Source: Photobacterium angustum (lineage in GTDB: Bacteria > Pseudomonadota > Gammaproteobacteria > Enterobacterales > Vibrionaceae). Taken from it: DNA of 64,000 nucleotides. Position numbers and translations under genes: made by a program. Where the stretch lies: positions 1 to 64,000 of the forward strand of contig NZ_PYOM01000022.1 in NCBI RefSeq assembly GCF_003026365.1. The letters run 5' to 3'. Shown in pieces: positions 7,939 through 16,440 of this stretch (within the stretch, counting starts at the first letter, position 1; each line of letters opens with the position of its first letter). Below the pieces are notes generated by a model. That model was not told where the DNA came from. It saw only the letters and a program-made list of their open reading frames with translations, and made no database searches.

Positions 7939-8970
7939 TTAGTTATTACTGTGTAATTCGCTGTTTAGCTCAATCGCAGTTTTGTTGGTTAAACATTCGA
8001 TTTGACCTGTCATAGAGTTACGACGGAACAGTAGATCAGGTTTGCCAGCAAGATCGCGCGCTTTAACCACTTCTACAGGTTTACCGTTAGCATCAAGCAT
8101 TTGTACTTTAGAGCCAGCCGTTACGTATAGACCTGATTCAATAGTACAACGATCGCCCATTGGGAAACCAAGACCCGCGTTGGCACCTAGTAGGCTGTTT
8201 TCACCGATAGAAACGACTACTTTACCACCGCCAGAAAGGGTACCCATGATAGATGCACCACCACCGATATCAGAGCCATCACCCACAACAACACCTGCAG
8301 AGATACGGCCTTCAACCATGCTCACACCAGTTGTACCCGCGTTGAAGTTGATGAAACCTTCGTGCATAACAGTTGTGCCTTCACCCACGTGTGCGCCAAG
8401 ACGAACGCGAGAAGTATCTGCAATACGTACACCTGTTGGTACCACGTAGTCCACCATTTTAGGGAACTTATCAACACAATCGACAGTGATCGTTTCACCG
8501 TTTAAACGGGCTTCCATTTGACGATCAGCAAGCTCTGGAAGATCAATTGGACCTTTGTTTGTCCAAGCGATGTTGTGCAGTAAGCCGAAAATACCGTCAA
8601 GTACTACGCCATGAGGTTTAACTAAGCGGTGCGAGATAAGTTGTAGCTTTAAGAAACCTTCAGCAACAGATGATGGAGCGAGATCTGTTTTTAGCATTAC
8701 CATCACAAGCGGCTGAGAAGACAGTGTTGCTTTTGCTGCAAACTGTGCACTTACTTCATCGTCAGCATCTTCAAATGCAGAAGCAATAGCTGCACATTGT
8801 TCTGGTGTTACTTCAATCGCTTGGTTGCCGCCACGGTAGCCAACAATCGTCGCAATATCTTTTACTAATTGTTCTGATGGATGAAGCGTTGGGGTTGGGA
8901 AAAACGCTTCAATAATTTTTCCATCACGGTTTTTAGTGGCCGTACCTAGGGCAAGTGAAAAGCTAGACAT
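7939..8970 (-). CDS. dapD: Tetrahydrodipicolinate N-succinyltransferase
   Basis: This enzyme transfers succinyl from succinyl-CoA to 2,3,4,5-tetrahydrodipicolinate in the lysine/meso-diaminopimelate pathway. At 343 residues it is the long (Pseudomonas/Vibrio) form rather than the ~274-residue enterobacterial one. The C-terminal half is a left-handed beta-helix of hexapeptide repeats (VRLGAHVGEGTTVMHEGFIN onward, then GGGASIMG and GENSLLGANAGLG). The ATG at 8970 has GGAG and AGG upstream. A leader stem-loop lies at 9000-9034. Confidence 0.93.
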   Translation of the reverse strand: MSSFSLALGTATKNRDGKIIEAFFPTPTLHPSEQLVKDIATIVGYRGGNQAIEVTPEQCAAIASAFEDADDEVSAQFAAKATLSSQPLVMVMLKTDLAPSSVAEGFLKLQLISHRLVKPHGVVLDGIFGLLHNIAWTNKGPIDLPELADRQMEARLNGETITVDCVDKFPKMVDYVVPTGVRIADTSRVRLGAHVGEGTTVMHEGFINFNAGTTGVSMVEGRISAGVVVGDGSDIGGGASIMGTLSGGGKVVVSIGENSLLGANAGLGFPMGDRCTIESGLYVTAGSKVQMLDANGKPVEVVKARDLAGKPDLLFRRNSMTGQIECLTNKTAIELNSELHSNN

Positions 8971-8999
8971 GGTTACCTGTTCTCCATTACAAAAAATGT

Positions 9000-9034
9000 G
9001 ATGTTAAAGACACCTTACATTGAGGTGGAACATC
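9000..9034 (-). promoter_or_regulatory. Stem-loop in the dapD leader
   Basis: Two stacked helices (GATGTT/AACATC, 9000-9005 with 9029-9034, and CACCT/AGGTG, 9011-9015 with 9023-9027) form an interrupted hairpin 30 bases before the dapD start. It is too small for a lysine riboswitch. Function unknown. Confidence 0.35.
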
Positions 9035-9254
9035 AAGATAAGCCCGAGAGATCATTTGCAACGAGCAGATAACTCCCGATTAATAAAACCATAATAAAGA
9101 CACTTGGTAAGATATAGAAGAGCCGAAAGAAAAATCAGAGCAAAATGATGTTTTTTTTACGAATATGTTGGCTTAAAAGGAGGGAATAGCCCTTAAAGAT
9201 GGGACAAATTACTGGCTGATATTTGCTCTTTAATGGAGTTTTTATTGCTGAGTT
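9035..9254. other. Non-coding gap upstream of dapD
   Basis: About 220 bases between the dapD leader and the yebG terminator. It should hold the dapD promoter; I see no open frame with a ribosome site and no recognisable operator. Confidence 0.4.
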
Positions 9255-9283
9255 ATAAAAAAACCTCCAGTAAGGAGGCTTTC
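9255..9283 (-). terminator. Terminator of yebG
   Basis: A 5-bp GC stem CCTCC/GGAGG (9264-9268 with 9274-9278), extended past one mismatch by A/T pairs, followed on the minus strand by a run of seven T. It lies 27 bases after the yebG stop. Confidence 0.75.
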
Positions 9284-9309
9284 AACAGCGAACGGGATAA
9301 TTTTAAAAA

Positions 9310-9615
9310 TTATGCTGCGTCTTCTTGCTCTGGGCTATCAGCAACGACTTCAGGTTTTGCTACCTTCTTTTTTGCTGCTGGTTTTGCTTTTTTCGCGCCT
9401 AACGCAATTAATACTTCTTCACGCTTTTGCGCTAAGAACATAGATAGTTCTTCTTGCTTGGCTTCATCTTCGAAAAGCTCACTTTCGCTAAGTAAAGTAA
9501 ACATCTCGTCAGCCATATCTAGCATTTTGTCGTATGCGTCGGCTTCGGATTTAGAGGTGAAAGTCATCTTTTCTTCTCCGTTGCGCTCAACTACATATTT
9601 GACGATAACAGCCAT
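9310..9615 (-). CDS. yebG: SOS-inducible protein YebG
   Basis: The reading frame is longer upstream, but MAVIVKYVVERNGEEKMTFT at 9615 aligns with the start of E. coli YebG and has GGGAGAGG about 7 bases before the ATG, giving 101 residues. SKSEADAYDKMLDMAD matches the YebG core; the C-terminus is an alanine/lysine-rich tail (KKAKPAAKKKVAKPE) followed by an acidic end. YebG is DNA-damage induced; its biochemical role is not settled. A LexA-like box 25 bp upstream supports SOS control. Confidence 0.92.
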   Translation of the reverse strand: MAVIVKYVVERNGEEKMTFTSKSEADAYDKMLDMADEMFTLLSESELFEDEAKQEELSMFLAQKREEVLIALGAKKAKPAAKKKVAKPEVVADSPEQEDAA

Positions 9616-9639
9616 GGTCATCCTCTCCCGAAATTGATT

Positions 9640-9659
9640 TACTGGCTGTTTATACAGTA
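9640..9659. promoter_or_regulatory. LexA (SOS) box between yebG and a glycosylase gene
   Basis: TACTGGCTGTTTATACAGTA keeps the outer palindrome TACTG...CAGTA of the gammaproteobacterial LexA consensus. Read on the minus strand it is CTGT-N8-CCAG, one mismatch from CTGT-N8-ACAG. It sits 25 bp upstream of yebG and 36 bp upstream of the divergent gene at 9695. Confidence 0.85.
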
Positions 9660-9694
9660 GCATACTAGCTTCGTCCAGTGCTAAGCGTGTTAAT

Positions 9695-10384
9695 GTGATG
9701 ACTAGAGAAAAATTTGACCAAATTTACATCAGAGCAGCAGAAAGAAAAGGGGGCGATATCGCATTGGAACAGCGATTATCACTGCCACTTAGTTGCAATG
9801 AATTAAAAGCGATCACAGATGATCGGTGGCTTGCGTGTTTAACCCAAAAAATCTTTCAGTGTGGTATTCGCTGGCAGGTAGTACGAAATAAATGGGCAGG
9901 TTTTGAAGAGGTGTTTTTTGGTTTTAATATCGAAAAAATGGGCTTAATGCCTGAGGAAATGTGGGAGCGTAAAGCGCAAAACCCCGAAATTATTCGTGAT
10001 TTAAAGAAGGTAATGACGATCCCTGAAAACGCTAATATGATCCATCGTGCAGCAGTCGAGCATGGTTCATTCGCCAATATGGTTGCCGAATGGCCAGAGC
10101 AAGATATTGTAGGCTTGTGGCTTTATTTAAAGAAACATGGCAAACGTCTAGGAGGCAAAACAGGTGCTTATAGTTTACGTGCGATGGGCAAAGACAGTTT
10201 CTTGTTTACCAAAGATGTGGAAAGTTATTTGCGCCATACGGGGATAGTAGATGGTGGGCGGGACACATTAAAATCATGGCGAAATGCACAACATGCGTTT
10301 AACGATTGGCAACAAGAATCAGGCCGATCCCATACTGAGATCAGCCAAATCATTGCTTACAGTGTGGGTGATAATCGTGTTTAG
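9695..10384 (+). CDS. DNA-3-methyladenine glycosylase I family protein
   Basis: The 229-residue protein resembles the Tag/adenine-glycosylase family (HhH superfamily), which removes 3-methyladenine from DNA as the first step of base excision repair. Segments LTQKIFQCGIRWQVVRNKWAGF and GFNIEKMGLMPEEMWE correspond to the family's N-terminal helices and substrate pocket. It is not close to E. coli Tag at its N-terminus, so the substrate is inferred. GTG at 9695 and ATG at 9698 are both possible starts; the ribosome site is weak. Its promoter region shares the LexA-like box with yebG, which fits a damage response. Confidence 0.7.
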   Translation: MMTREKFDQIYIRAAERKGGDIALEQRLSLPLSCNELKAITDDRWLACLTQKIFQCGIRWQVVRNKWAGFEEVFFGFNIEKMGLMPEEMWERKAQNPEIIRDLKKVMTIPENANMIHRAAVEHGSFANMVAEWPEQDIVGLWLYLKKHGKRLGGKTGAYSLRAMGKDSFLFTKDVESYLRHTGIVDGGRDTLKSWRNAQHAFNDWQQESGRSHTEISQIIAYSVGDNRV

Positions 10385-10411
10385 CAAGCTTGTTTAAGGC
10401 GTGTATGACAA

Positions 10412-11299
10412 TTAATCAAAGGTCCATTGCTGACTAAATTGAATAAAGGATTCTAGCAATGGGCTTTGGTACTTTTCTTTATGGAAAATCAGCCAGTATT
10501 GTCGGCGCATATCTAATGGCATGGGTAATAAGACAATCCGCTCTTCTTCTACTGCATGTAACGCTGCGCGTTGTGAAATACAGGTAATGCCAAGTCCTGC
10601 TGCAACACTATTGATGATCGCTTCTGTGGTGTTTAGTTCAAAAGCTGGCGTCCAGTGCTCTAAGCGTGGCGCTAAACGATTTAAGAAAAACTCGCGTGTT
10701 CCTGAGCCTGATTCACGCAGAACCCATTCGGAATCTTCTAGATCAGATAAACGTAATTCTTCAATTTTTGTCAATGGGTGATCAGGATGGCAAGCCACCA
10801 CCATATTATCTTCGAGCCATGGCTGCACAATAAGATCTGAGTGCTGGACCTTACCTTCCACAAAGCCTACATCTAATTCAAATTCACTGAGTTTTTGACA
10901 TACTTGTGCGGTGTTAGAAATAAACAGTTTTTGGTGACGATGTTGGGTTGCTGAGCGGAAATCTCGAATTAAAAAAGGTGTTAGCTGATTGCCGACAGTA
11001 TCACTTGAACCGATTTTCAGCTCGCCAGCAATAACATCGTCTTGATCAAATAGTTTTTCGATAGTGTTAGAACGCGCTAATAATTCGTCAGCTAATGGTA
11101 GTAGTTTTTTACCTTGCTCGTTGATCAGTAGGCGGTTGTTGTTGCGATCAAACAGTTTATGATCAAGCTGCTTTTCTAGCTCAGACAACGCCATGCTCAC
11201 TGCTGGCTTGGATAGAAATAACTTCTCGGCGGCTGCGGTAATGGTACGCTCTTGGGCTACGGTTACGAAAACTTTCAATTGTTTTAGCGCTATATTCAT
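10412..11299 (-). CDS. LysR-type regulator, YeiE-like
   Basis: With the ATG at 11299 (AAAGGA 6-7 bases upstream) the protein has 295 residues; an upstream in-frame ATG at 11323 lacks a ribosome site. The N-terminal winged helix (LKQLKVFVTVAQERTITAAAEKLFLSKPAVSMALSELEKQL) is classic LysR, followed by a periplasmic-binding-protein-like effector domain. The pattern resembles YeiE/CysB-side regulators. It is divergent from the TDT transporter at 11510, so it probably controls that gene; the effector is unknown. Confidence 0.8.
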   Translation of the reverse strand: MNIALKQLKVFVTVAQERTITAAAEKLFLSKPAVSMALSELEKQLDHKLFDRNNNRLLINEQGKKLLPLADELLARSNTIEKLFDQDDVIAGELKIGSSDTVGNQLTPFLIRDFRSATQHRHQKLFISNTAQVCQKLSEFELDVGFVEGKVQHSDLIVQPWLEDNMVVACHPDHPLTKIEELRLSDLEDSEWVLRESGSGTREFFLNRLAPRLEHWTPAFELNTTEAIINSVAAGLGITCISQRAALHAVEEERIVLLPMPLDMRRQYWLIFHKEKYQSPLLESFIQFSQQWTFD

Positions 11300-11509
11300 A
11301 ACTATCCTTTGTTGAAAACTCATTGTGCAAGGTCGTTATTTATCATCAACGACGGTAAAATCTCGCCTCTAAAATTTTTGTTAAGTTTAACTTAACGTAT
11401 GTTTAAATATATTCAGATATTATAAAACAATCAAGCTGGATATACTTAATTACATCAAAAAGACACAGACAATTCGCTAAGAGCTATCAGGTAAAGGCGG
11501 AGAGAGAAC

Positions 11510-12502
11510 ATGATTAAGACGACGAAAAGAAAAGTAGCTGGTGCACCAACACCAATGGCAGGTTTAGCACTGGGTATTGGTAGTATTTTATGGAGCTGGG
11601 AAAATGGTGCGACACTTCATGGTTATGCACAAATCACAGGTGCAGTTATTGCGGCACTGATGCTACTCATTCTAATTGCAAAATTTTTATGGCATCCAAA
11701 ACTATTGTGGAATGATTTATCTCACCATGTAGTGGGTAGTGTTGTTCCTACCTTTGCGATGGCATTAATGGTGGTATCAAAAGCGATTGGATTATACCTA
11801 TCAGCGCAAGCAGGTGCTTATCTTTGGTTATTTGCCGTTGCGTTACACGTTATTTTCTTAGCATTATTCTTATACCATCGTGCATGTGATTTCCATCTTC
11901 ACCACATGGTACCTAGTTGGTTCGTACCGCCAATCGGTATTATTGTTGCTGATGTGTCGTTCCCTGGTATTGCAGAGTTACACCCATTAGCAAACGTATT
12001 GTTAATCTTTGGTATGTTGTCATACGCAGTCATGCTTCCAATGATGATTTACCGCTTTATGTTCCGTGATGAAGTGCCAGATGCTGCAAAACCAACTATT
12101 GCGATTATGGCAGCACCAGCAAGTCTATCATTAGCGGGTTACTTAACAGTGACTGCGACCCCATCACCAGTAGTGGTTGCATTACTAGCAGGTATTGCAG
12201 TGTTGATGACAGCGGTAATTTACCTCGCTTTCTTCCGCTTATTACGCTTAGAGTTCAGCCCAGGTTACGCAGCCTTTACGTTCCCAATGGCTATTGGTGC
12301 AACAGCACTATTTAAAACAGCGGCATGGATGAAAAACTACGGCTTTGATGCTCAATATGTGGCGCAAGTACACGGTTTAGCAACTCTTGAGCTTTATGTC
12401 GGAAGTATTATTATTGGCTATGTAGCAATTCGTTATTTAGCATTTTATCGTCCATTCGGACTTTTTAAGAATAACAGTGAACACTGTCCACAAAATGTTT
12501 GA
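11510..12502 (+). CDS. TDT-family (TehA/SLAC1-like) transporter
   Basis: This 330-residue membrane protein with about ten hydrophobic helices belongs to the tellurite-resistance/dicarboxylate transporter fold (PF03595). The internal helix pairs and the PSWFVPPIGI segment match family positions; members include TehA, the malate permease Mae1 and the SLAC1 anion channel. The substrate here is not predictable. GGAGAGAGAAC gives a good ribosome site for the ATG at 11510. It is divergent from a LysR gene and followed by a terminator. Confidence 0.78.
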   Translation: MIKTTKRKVAGAPTPMAGLALGIGSILWSWENGATLHGYAQITGAVIAALMLLILIAKFLWHPKLLWNDLSHHVVGSVVPTFAMALMVVSKAIGLYLSAQAGAYLWLFAVALHVIFLALFLYHRACDFHLHHMVPSWFVPPIGIIVADVSFPGIAELHPLANVLLIFGMLSYAVMLPMMIYRFMFRDEVPDAAKPTIAIMAAPASLSLAGYLTVTATPSPVVVALLAGIAVLMTAVIYLAFFRLLRLEFSPGYAAFTFPMAIGATALFKTAAWMKNYGFDAQYVAQVHGLATLELYVGSIIIGYVAIRYLAFYRPFGLFKNNSEHCPQNV

Positions 12503-12570
12503 TAGCGATGGTAATACAGGCAGATGAGTTAAGGTTATTTGCCTGTACGATCACTGATGTTTTGTGTGTT

Positions 12571-12596
12571 GCCCGATCTAAAGATCGGGCTTTTTT
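12571..12596 (+). terminator. Terminator of the TDT transporter gene
   Basis: An 8-bp stem GCCCGATC/GATCGGGC (12571-12578 with 12583-12590), loop TAAA, then six T. Confidence 0.93.
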
Positions 12597-12703
12597 GTTT
12601 TAGGCCTAAGACGATATTGTTAATATTTCTGCCTGTATGTATTTACAGTGTTCAATTCATGATAGACAATTTAGTTATTCATCACCTGCTGTGAGATACC
12701 TTA

Positions 12704-15700
12704 GTGTTTACCGTCTACCATTCAAATCAACTCGACTTGCTTAAATCTTTGCTGGTGGAGCTTATTAAGCTACAGCCATTAGCCAATCCATTTGAAAAAG
12801 AACAGATTCTGGTACAAAGCCCAGGGATGTCGCAATGGTTAAAAATGGAACTAGCAAAGTCATTGGGTGTGGCTGCTAATATAGATTTTCCACTGCCTGC
12901 GACCTTTATTTGGAAGATGTTTACGCAGGTCCTCGCTGATGTACCAGAGCGCAGTGCATTTAACAAAGAAGCGATGACGTGGAAGTTAATGCAAGTGCTA
13001 CCTGCACAGTTTGAGCAACCGGAGTTTGAAGCACTACAGCGTTATTTAGACGGTGATGACGACAATTTAAAGTGCTATCAGTTAGCTGAAAAAATTGCCG
13101 ATATTTTTGACCAATATTTAGTGTATCGCCCTGAGTGGATCCAACAATGGGAAGCGGGGGAAACGGTCGCTGAATTGGAAGATGAACATCCTTGGCAGCC
13201 TATTTTATGGCAAGCACTGTACGATCAAACCTTGGCACTTGGACAATCGCCTTATCATCGTGCCAACTTGTATGAACACTTTATTGAAACGCTACAAAAC
13301 TACAACGCATCACAAGGTAAAGAAGCATTAATTGCAGCAGGTTTACCGCAGCGTTTGTTTGTGTTTGGTATCTCATCATTACCTCCTCGTTATCTAGATG
13401 CACTTGCTGCTATTGGTGAGCATATTGATGTGCATTTAATGTTTACTAACCCTTGTCGTTATTACTGGGGAGATATTCGCGATCGTAAACACCTTGCGCG
13501 ACTAGCTGCTAGTAAGCGGGTCAAACTTCATAATATTGAAGCGCAACAAGATATTGATGCCACGATTGAAGTACTAAAAGACAACGATGAAAGTCACTAT
13601 GATGATGAAATGCAAAACGGCATGGTGGGCAATAACTTATTAGCCTCTATGGGGAAGCTTGGTCGCGATAACATGTATTTGTTATCAGAGATGCAAGTTA
13701 ACGAAGTGGATGCCGGTTTCGTTGATATTGAATCAGATACCTTATTACATGCCATTCAAGCTGACATCTTAAACTTGGTTGATCGCCAAGATGATACCCA
13801 ATTAGATTCCAGTGAGCATAAATTTCCGATTGTCTCTGATGATCAATCGCTCTCTATTCATGCTTGTCATAGCCCAATGCGTGAGGTTGAAGTGCTTCAC
13901 GACAAGCTGTTAGCGATGTTTGAGGCAAACCCTAATCTGAAACCACGCGATGTGATCGTGATGGTGGCAGACATCAATGCCTACAGTCCCGCTATCCAAG
14001 CGGTATTTGGTAATGCACCGGGTAACCGCTATATCCCATTTTCGATTTCTGACCGAACCGCAGAGCAAGAAAACCCGATTTTGTTGGCGTTTTTACGCCT
14101 GTTAACTTTGCCTGATAGCCGCTGTCATGCTTCAGAACTGTTAGAACTATTAGAAGTGCCAGCGGTGATGAATAAGTTTGGTTTTGATAGCCAAAGCTTT
14201 GAGAAAGTAAAGCAGTGGATCGAAGAAGCGGGAGTTCGCTGGGGTTTAGATCAGCATACATCTAGCCAATTTAATCTTCCTCAGCAGATGCAAAATACTT
14301 GGCTATTTGGTATTCAGCGCATGCTGTTAGGTTATGCTATGCCCCATAATACTGGTTTGTTTGAAGGTATTTCTGCTTACGATCAAGTACAGGGTATTGA
14401 TGCGGAGTTAGCTGGGCAGTTAGCTGGCTTTATTGATTGCTTAATTAGTTATCGTGAAGTGTTAGCACAGCCACATTTGGTGACAGAGTGGGCGGATACA
14501 CTTAGCCAAATGCTGGATGATTTTTTCGCCGTGGAATTGGAAGGCGAACTGGTTCTTAAATCTATTCGCGATAACCTACACCGCTTGCACGAACAACTCG
14601 ATGATGCAGGTTATCAAGGTGAGATCACACCAGCAGTGCTAACTCAATACTTGCGCGATAAGTTATCGGGTGAGCGAGTAAGCCAACGCTTCCTTGCTGG
14701 ACAAGTGAATTTTTGTACCTTAATGCCAATGCGCTCGATCCCCTTTGATGTGGTGTGCTTGCTTGGCATGAATGATGGTGCTTACCCTCGAAATATTGCT
14801 CCTGAAGGGTTTGATTTAATGAATGGTCGCACTAAAGCGGGCGATCGTTCTCGTCGTGATGATGACCGTTATCTTTTCCTTGAAGCATTATTATCAGCGC
14901 AAGAAACCTTATATATCAGCTACGTGGGTCGCTCAATTCAAGACAACGCAGAAAAAATTGCTTCTGTTCTAGTCAGTGAGCTGGTGGAATATTGTCAGCA
15001 AGGTTATTGCTTAGAGGGAGATGAATCTCTTCCTGTCGATCAATCAGCAGAAAACATTAAACAAAAACTGATTGAGCATCATCCCTTAGTGCCATTTAGT
15101 CCGAGTGCATTTACTGGCGAGAAAGGCAGTTATGCCATTGAGTGGCTACCTGCTGCTGCTCGTGAAGGGCAAGCGAGCCAACCTTTCCAATTAGGTGAAC
15201 TCCCTCCAGAGCCGATTGCCGATGATCAACAACAAGTATTAGAGCTTGCTGAGTTGCAGCGTTTCTGGCGTTTACCGGTACGCTATTTCTTTAACCGTCG
15301 TTTGAAAGTCTACTTTGAGCCGCCAATGGGATTATTGGAAGATGATGAACCGTTTGTGCTGAATCATCTTGAAAGCTATCACGTTAAAGATGAGCTATTA
15401 GCATTATTGCTTGATGCTCAAATGACCAATAAAGATCCGGATCAGATCTTCAGTCATTTCGCCCAAGAGCAAAAAGCAGCGGGCAAGTTACCTGTTGCTG
15501 CATTTGGCGATATTGATTTAGATGCTAGTCGTCTAGCAGTACGTGAGTTAGTGAACCAGATTGAGCCATTAATTCATGCGCCATTAGATGATCAAGAAGT
15601 GACAATAACACTAACGATTAATGGCCATGCCGTATTACTTCAAGGTTGGCTGAAGCAGCGCTATCAATCCGGCTTAATGCGTTTTCGTAGTGGTAAAGTG

Positions 15701-16165
15701 CGCGCCGTTGATTTACTCGCGGCATGGTGCGATCACTTATGTTTAGCGATTAGCCAGCCAGAATTGAACCAGAAAACACATATTATTGGTACCGATAAGC
15801 ACCTTGTCATTGATGCGATCGAAGCGAGTAAAGCACAAGGTTATTTACAAGAGCTTATCGAGTTGTATTACCAAGGTTTGAATCAACCTTTAGCGTATTT
15901 TCCGAAAACAGCACACGCAGGTATTCAAGCGTGTGTTGATAAGCAAGGTAACTGGAAAGACGATGAGCAAACCATCGAGAAAGCCTACAGCAAAATGGCA
16001 GATTGTTTTAACGATGGCTACTTCTTTGCAGGTGAAGGTGCGGATGAATACATCAATCGGGTATGGACACATTGGAATGATGAACTTGCACAGAATAGCT
16101 ATGTGTTGGCACTGAAAGTACTACAGGCTGCGGTATTAAATAGTGAAGAAGTAAAGCCGGAATAA
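12704..16165 (+). CDS. recC: Exodeoxyribonuclease V subunit gamma (RecC)
   Basis: This 1153-residue RecC subunit of RecBCD starts with MFTVYHSNQLDLLKSLLVEL and contains ILVQSPGMSQWLKMELAK, both typical of the RecC N-terminus. RecC scans single-stranded DNA for Chi and holds RecB and RecD together at double-strand ends. It has inactive helicase-like domains, so lack of a Walker A motif is expected. Start is GTG at 12704. It is followed by recB after 275 bp; E. coli has ptrA in that position and here it is absent. Confidence 0.95.
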   Translation: MFTVYHSNQLDLLKSLLVELIKLQPLANPFEKEQILVQSPGMSQWLKMELAKSLGVAANIDFPLPATFIWKMFTQVLADVPERSAFNKEAMTWKLMQVLPAQFEQPEFEALQRYLDGDDDNLKCYQLAEKIADIFDQYLVYRPEWIQQWEAGETVAELEDEHPWQPILWQALYDQTLALGQSPYHRANLYEHFIETLQNYNASQGKEALIAAGLPQRLFVFGISSLPPRYLDALAAIGEHIDVHLMFTNPCRYYWGDIRDRKHLARLAASKRVKLHNIEAQQDIDATIEVLKDNDESHYDDEMQNGMVGNNLLASMGKLGRDNMYLLSEMQVNEVDAGFVDIESDTLLHAIQADILNLVDRQDDTQLDSSEHKFPIVSDDQSLSIHACHSPMREVEVLHDKLLAMFEANPNLKPRDVIVMVADINAYSPAIQAVFGNAPGNRYIPFSISDRTAEQENPILLAFLRLLTLPDSRCHASELLELLEVPAVMNKFGFDSQSFEKVKQWIEEAGVRWGLDQHTSSQFNLPQQMQNTWLFGIQRMLLGYAMPHNTGLFEGISAYDQVQGIDAELAGQLAGFIDCLISYREVLAQPHLVTEWADTLSQMLDDFFAVELEGELVLKSIRDNLHRLHEQLDDAGYQGEITPAVLTQYLRDKLSGERVSQRFLAGQVNFCTLMPMRSIPFDVVCLLGMNDGAYPRNIAPEGFDLMNGRTKAGDRSRRDDDRYLFLEALLSAQETLYISYVGRSIQDNAEKIASVLVSELVEYCQQGYCLEGDESLPVDQSAENIKQKLIEHHPLVPFSPSAFTGEKGSYAIEWLPAAAREGQASQPFQLGELPPEPIADDQQQVLELAELQRFWRLPVRYFFNRRLKVYFEPPMGLLEDDEPFVLNHLESYHVKDELLALLLDAQMTNKDPDQIFSHFAQEQKAAGKLPVAAFGDIDLDASRLAVRELVNQIEPLIHAPLDDQEVTITLTINGHAVLLQGWLKQRYQSGLMRFRSGKVRAVDLLAAWCDHLCLAISQPELNQKTHIIGTDKHLVIDAIEASKAQGYLQELIELYYQGLNQPLAYFPKTAHAGIQACVDKQGNWKDDEQTIEKAYSKMADCFNDGYFFAGEGADEYINRVWTHWNDELAQNSYVLALKVLQAAVLNSEEVKPE

Positions 16166-16174
16166 GGGAGTAGT

Positions 16175-16276
16175 GTGGCCGCCAGCAAATCATTATTAGT
16201 TGTAGGGTGCTTGCTGTACGGCCACCGGTCCAGAGGTGACCAAGTTTCTGGCGCTGATACTAACCAACCGCTGTAA
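16175..16276 (+). CDS. Possible 33-residue small ORF after recC
   Basis: A GTG at 16175 with GGGAG five bases upstream opens a 34-codon frame beginning 10 bases after the recC stop. The product would start MAASKSLLVVGCLLYG, a short hydrophobic stretch with a VVGC lipobox-like cysteine, followed by a polar tail ending TNQPL. It may be a small lipoprotein or a chance frame; the ribosome site is the main support. Confidence 0.25.
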   Translation: MAASKSLLVVGCLLYGHRSRGDQVSGADTNQPL

Positions 16277-16440
16277 TACAAACCGTGAGTAAGTTCTCAC
16301 AATATTAGAATATAACAAGATTTGATCGCTCAATATTCGCTTATAAGTGTTTGATCACAGTAGTGATGTGAGCAAGATCACCTTGAGCCTCAAGGGATCA
16401 TTGGAGTGATCGAGTTTTACGATATGGGACAAGTAAAATC

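Noticed and set aside
8042..8449. 135-codon frame antisense to dapD
   Set aside because: It mirrors the codon bias of dapD, has no ribosome site and no recognisable domain; dapD is certain.
9233..9637. 134-codon frame antisense to yebG
   Set aside because: Serine-rich shadow of the yebG reading frame crossing the yebG terminator.
12505..12603. Small frame after the TDT transporter
   Set aside because: It has no ribosome site and reads through the terminator hairpin.
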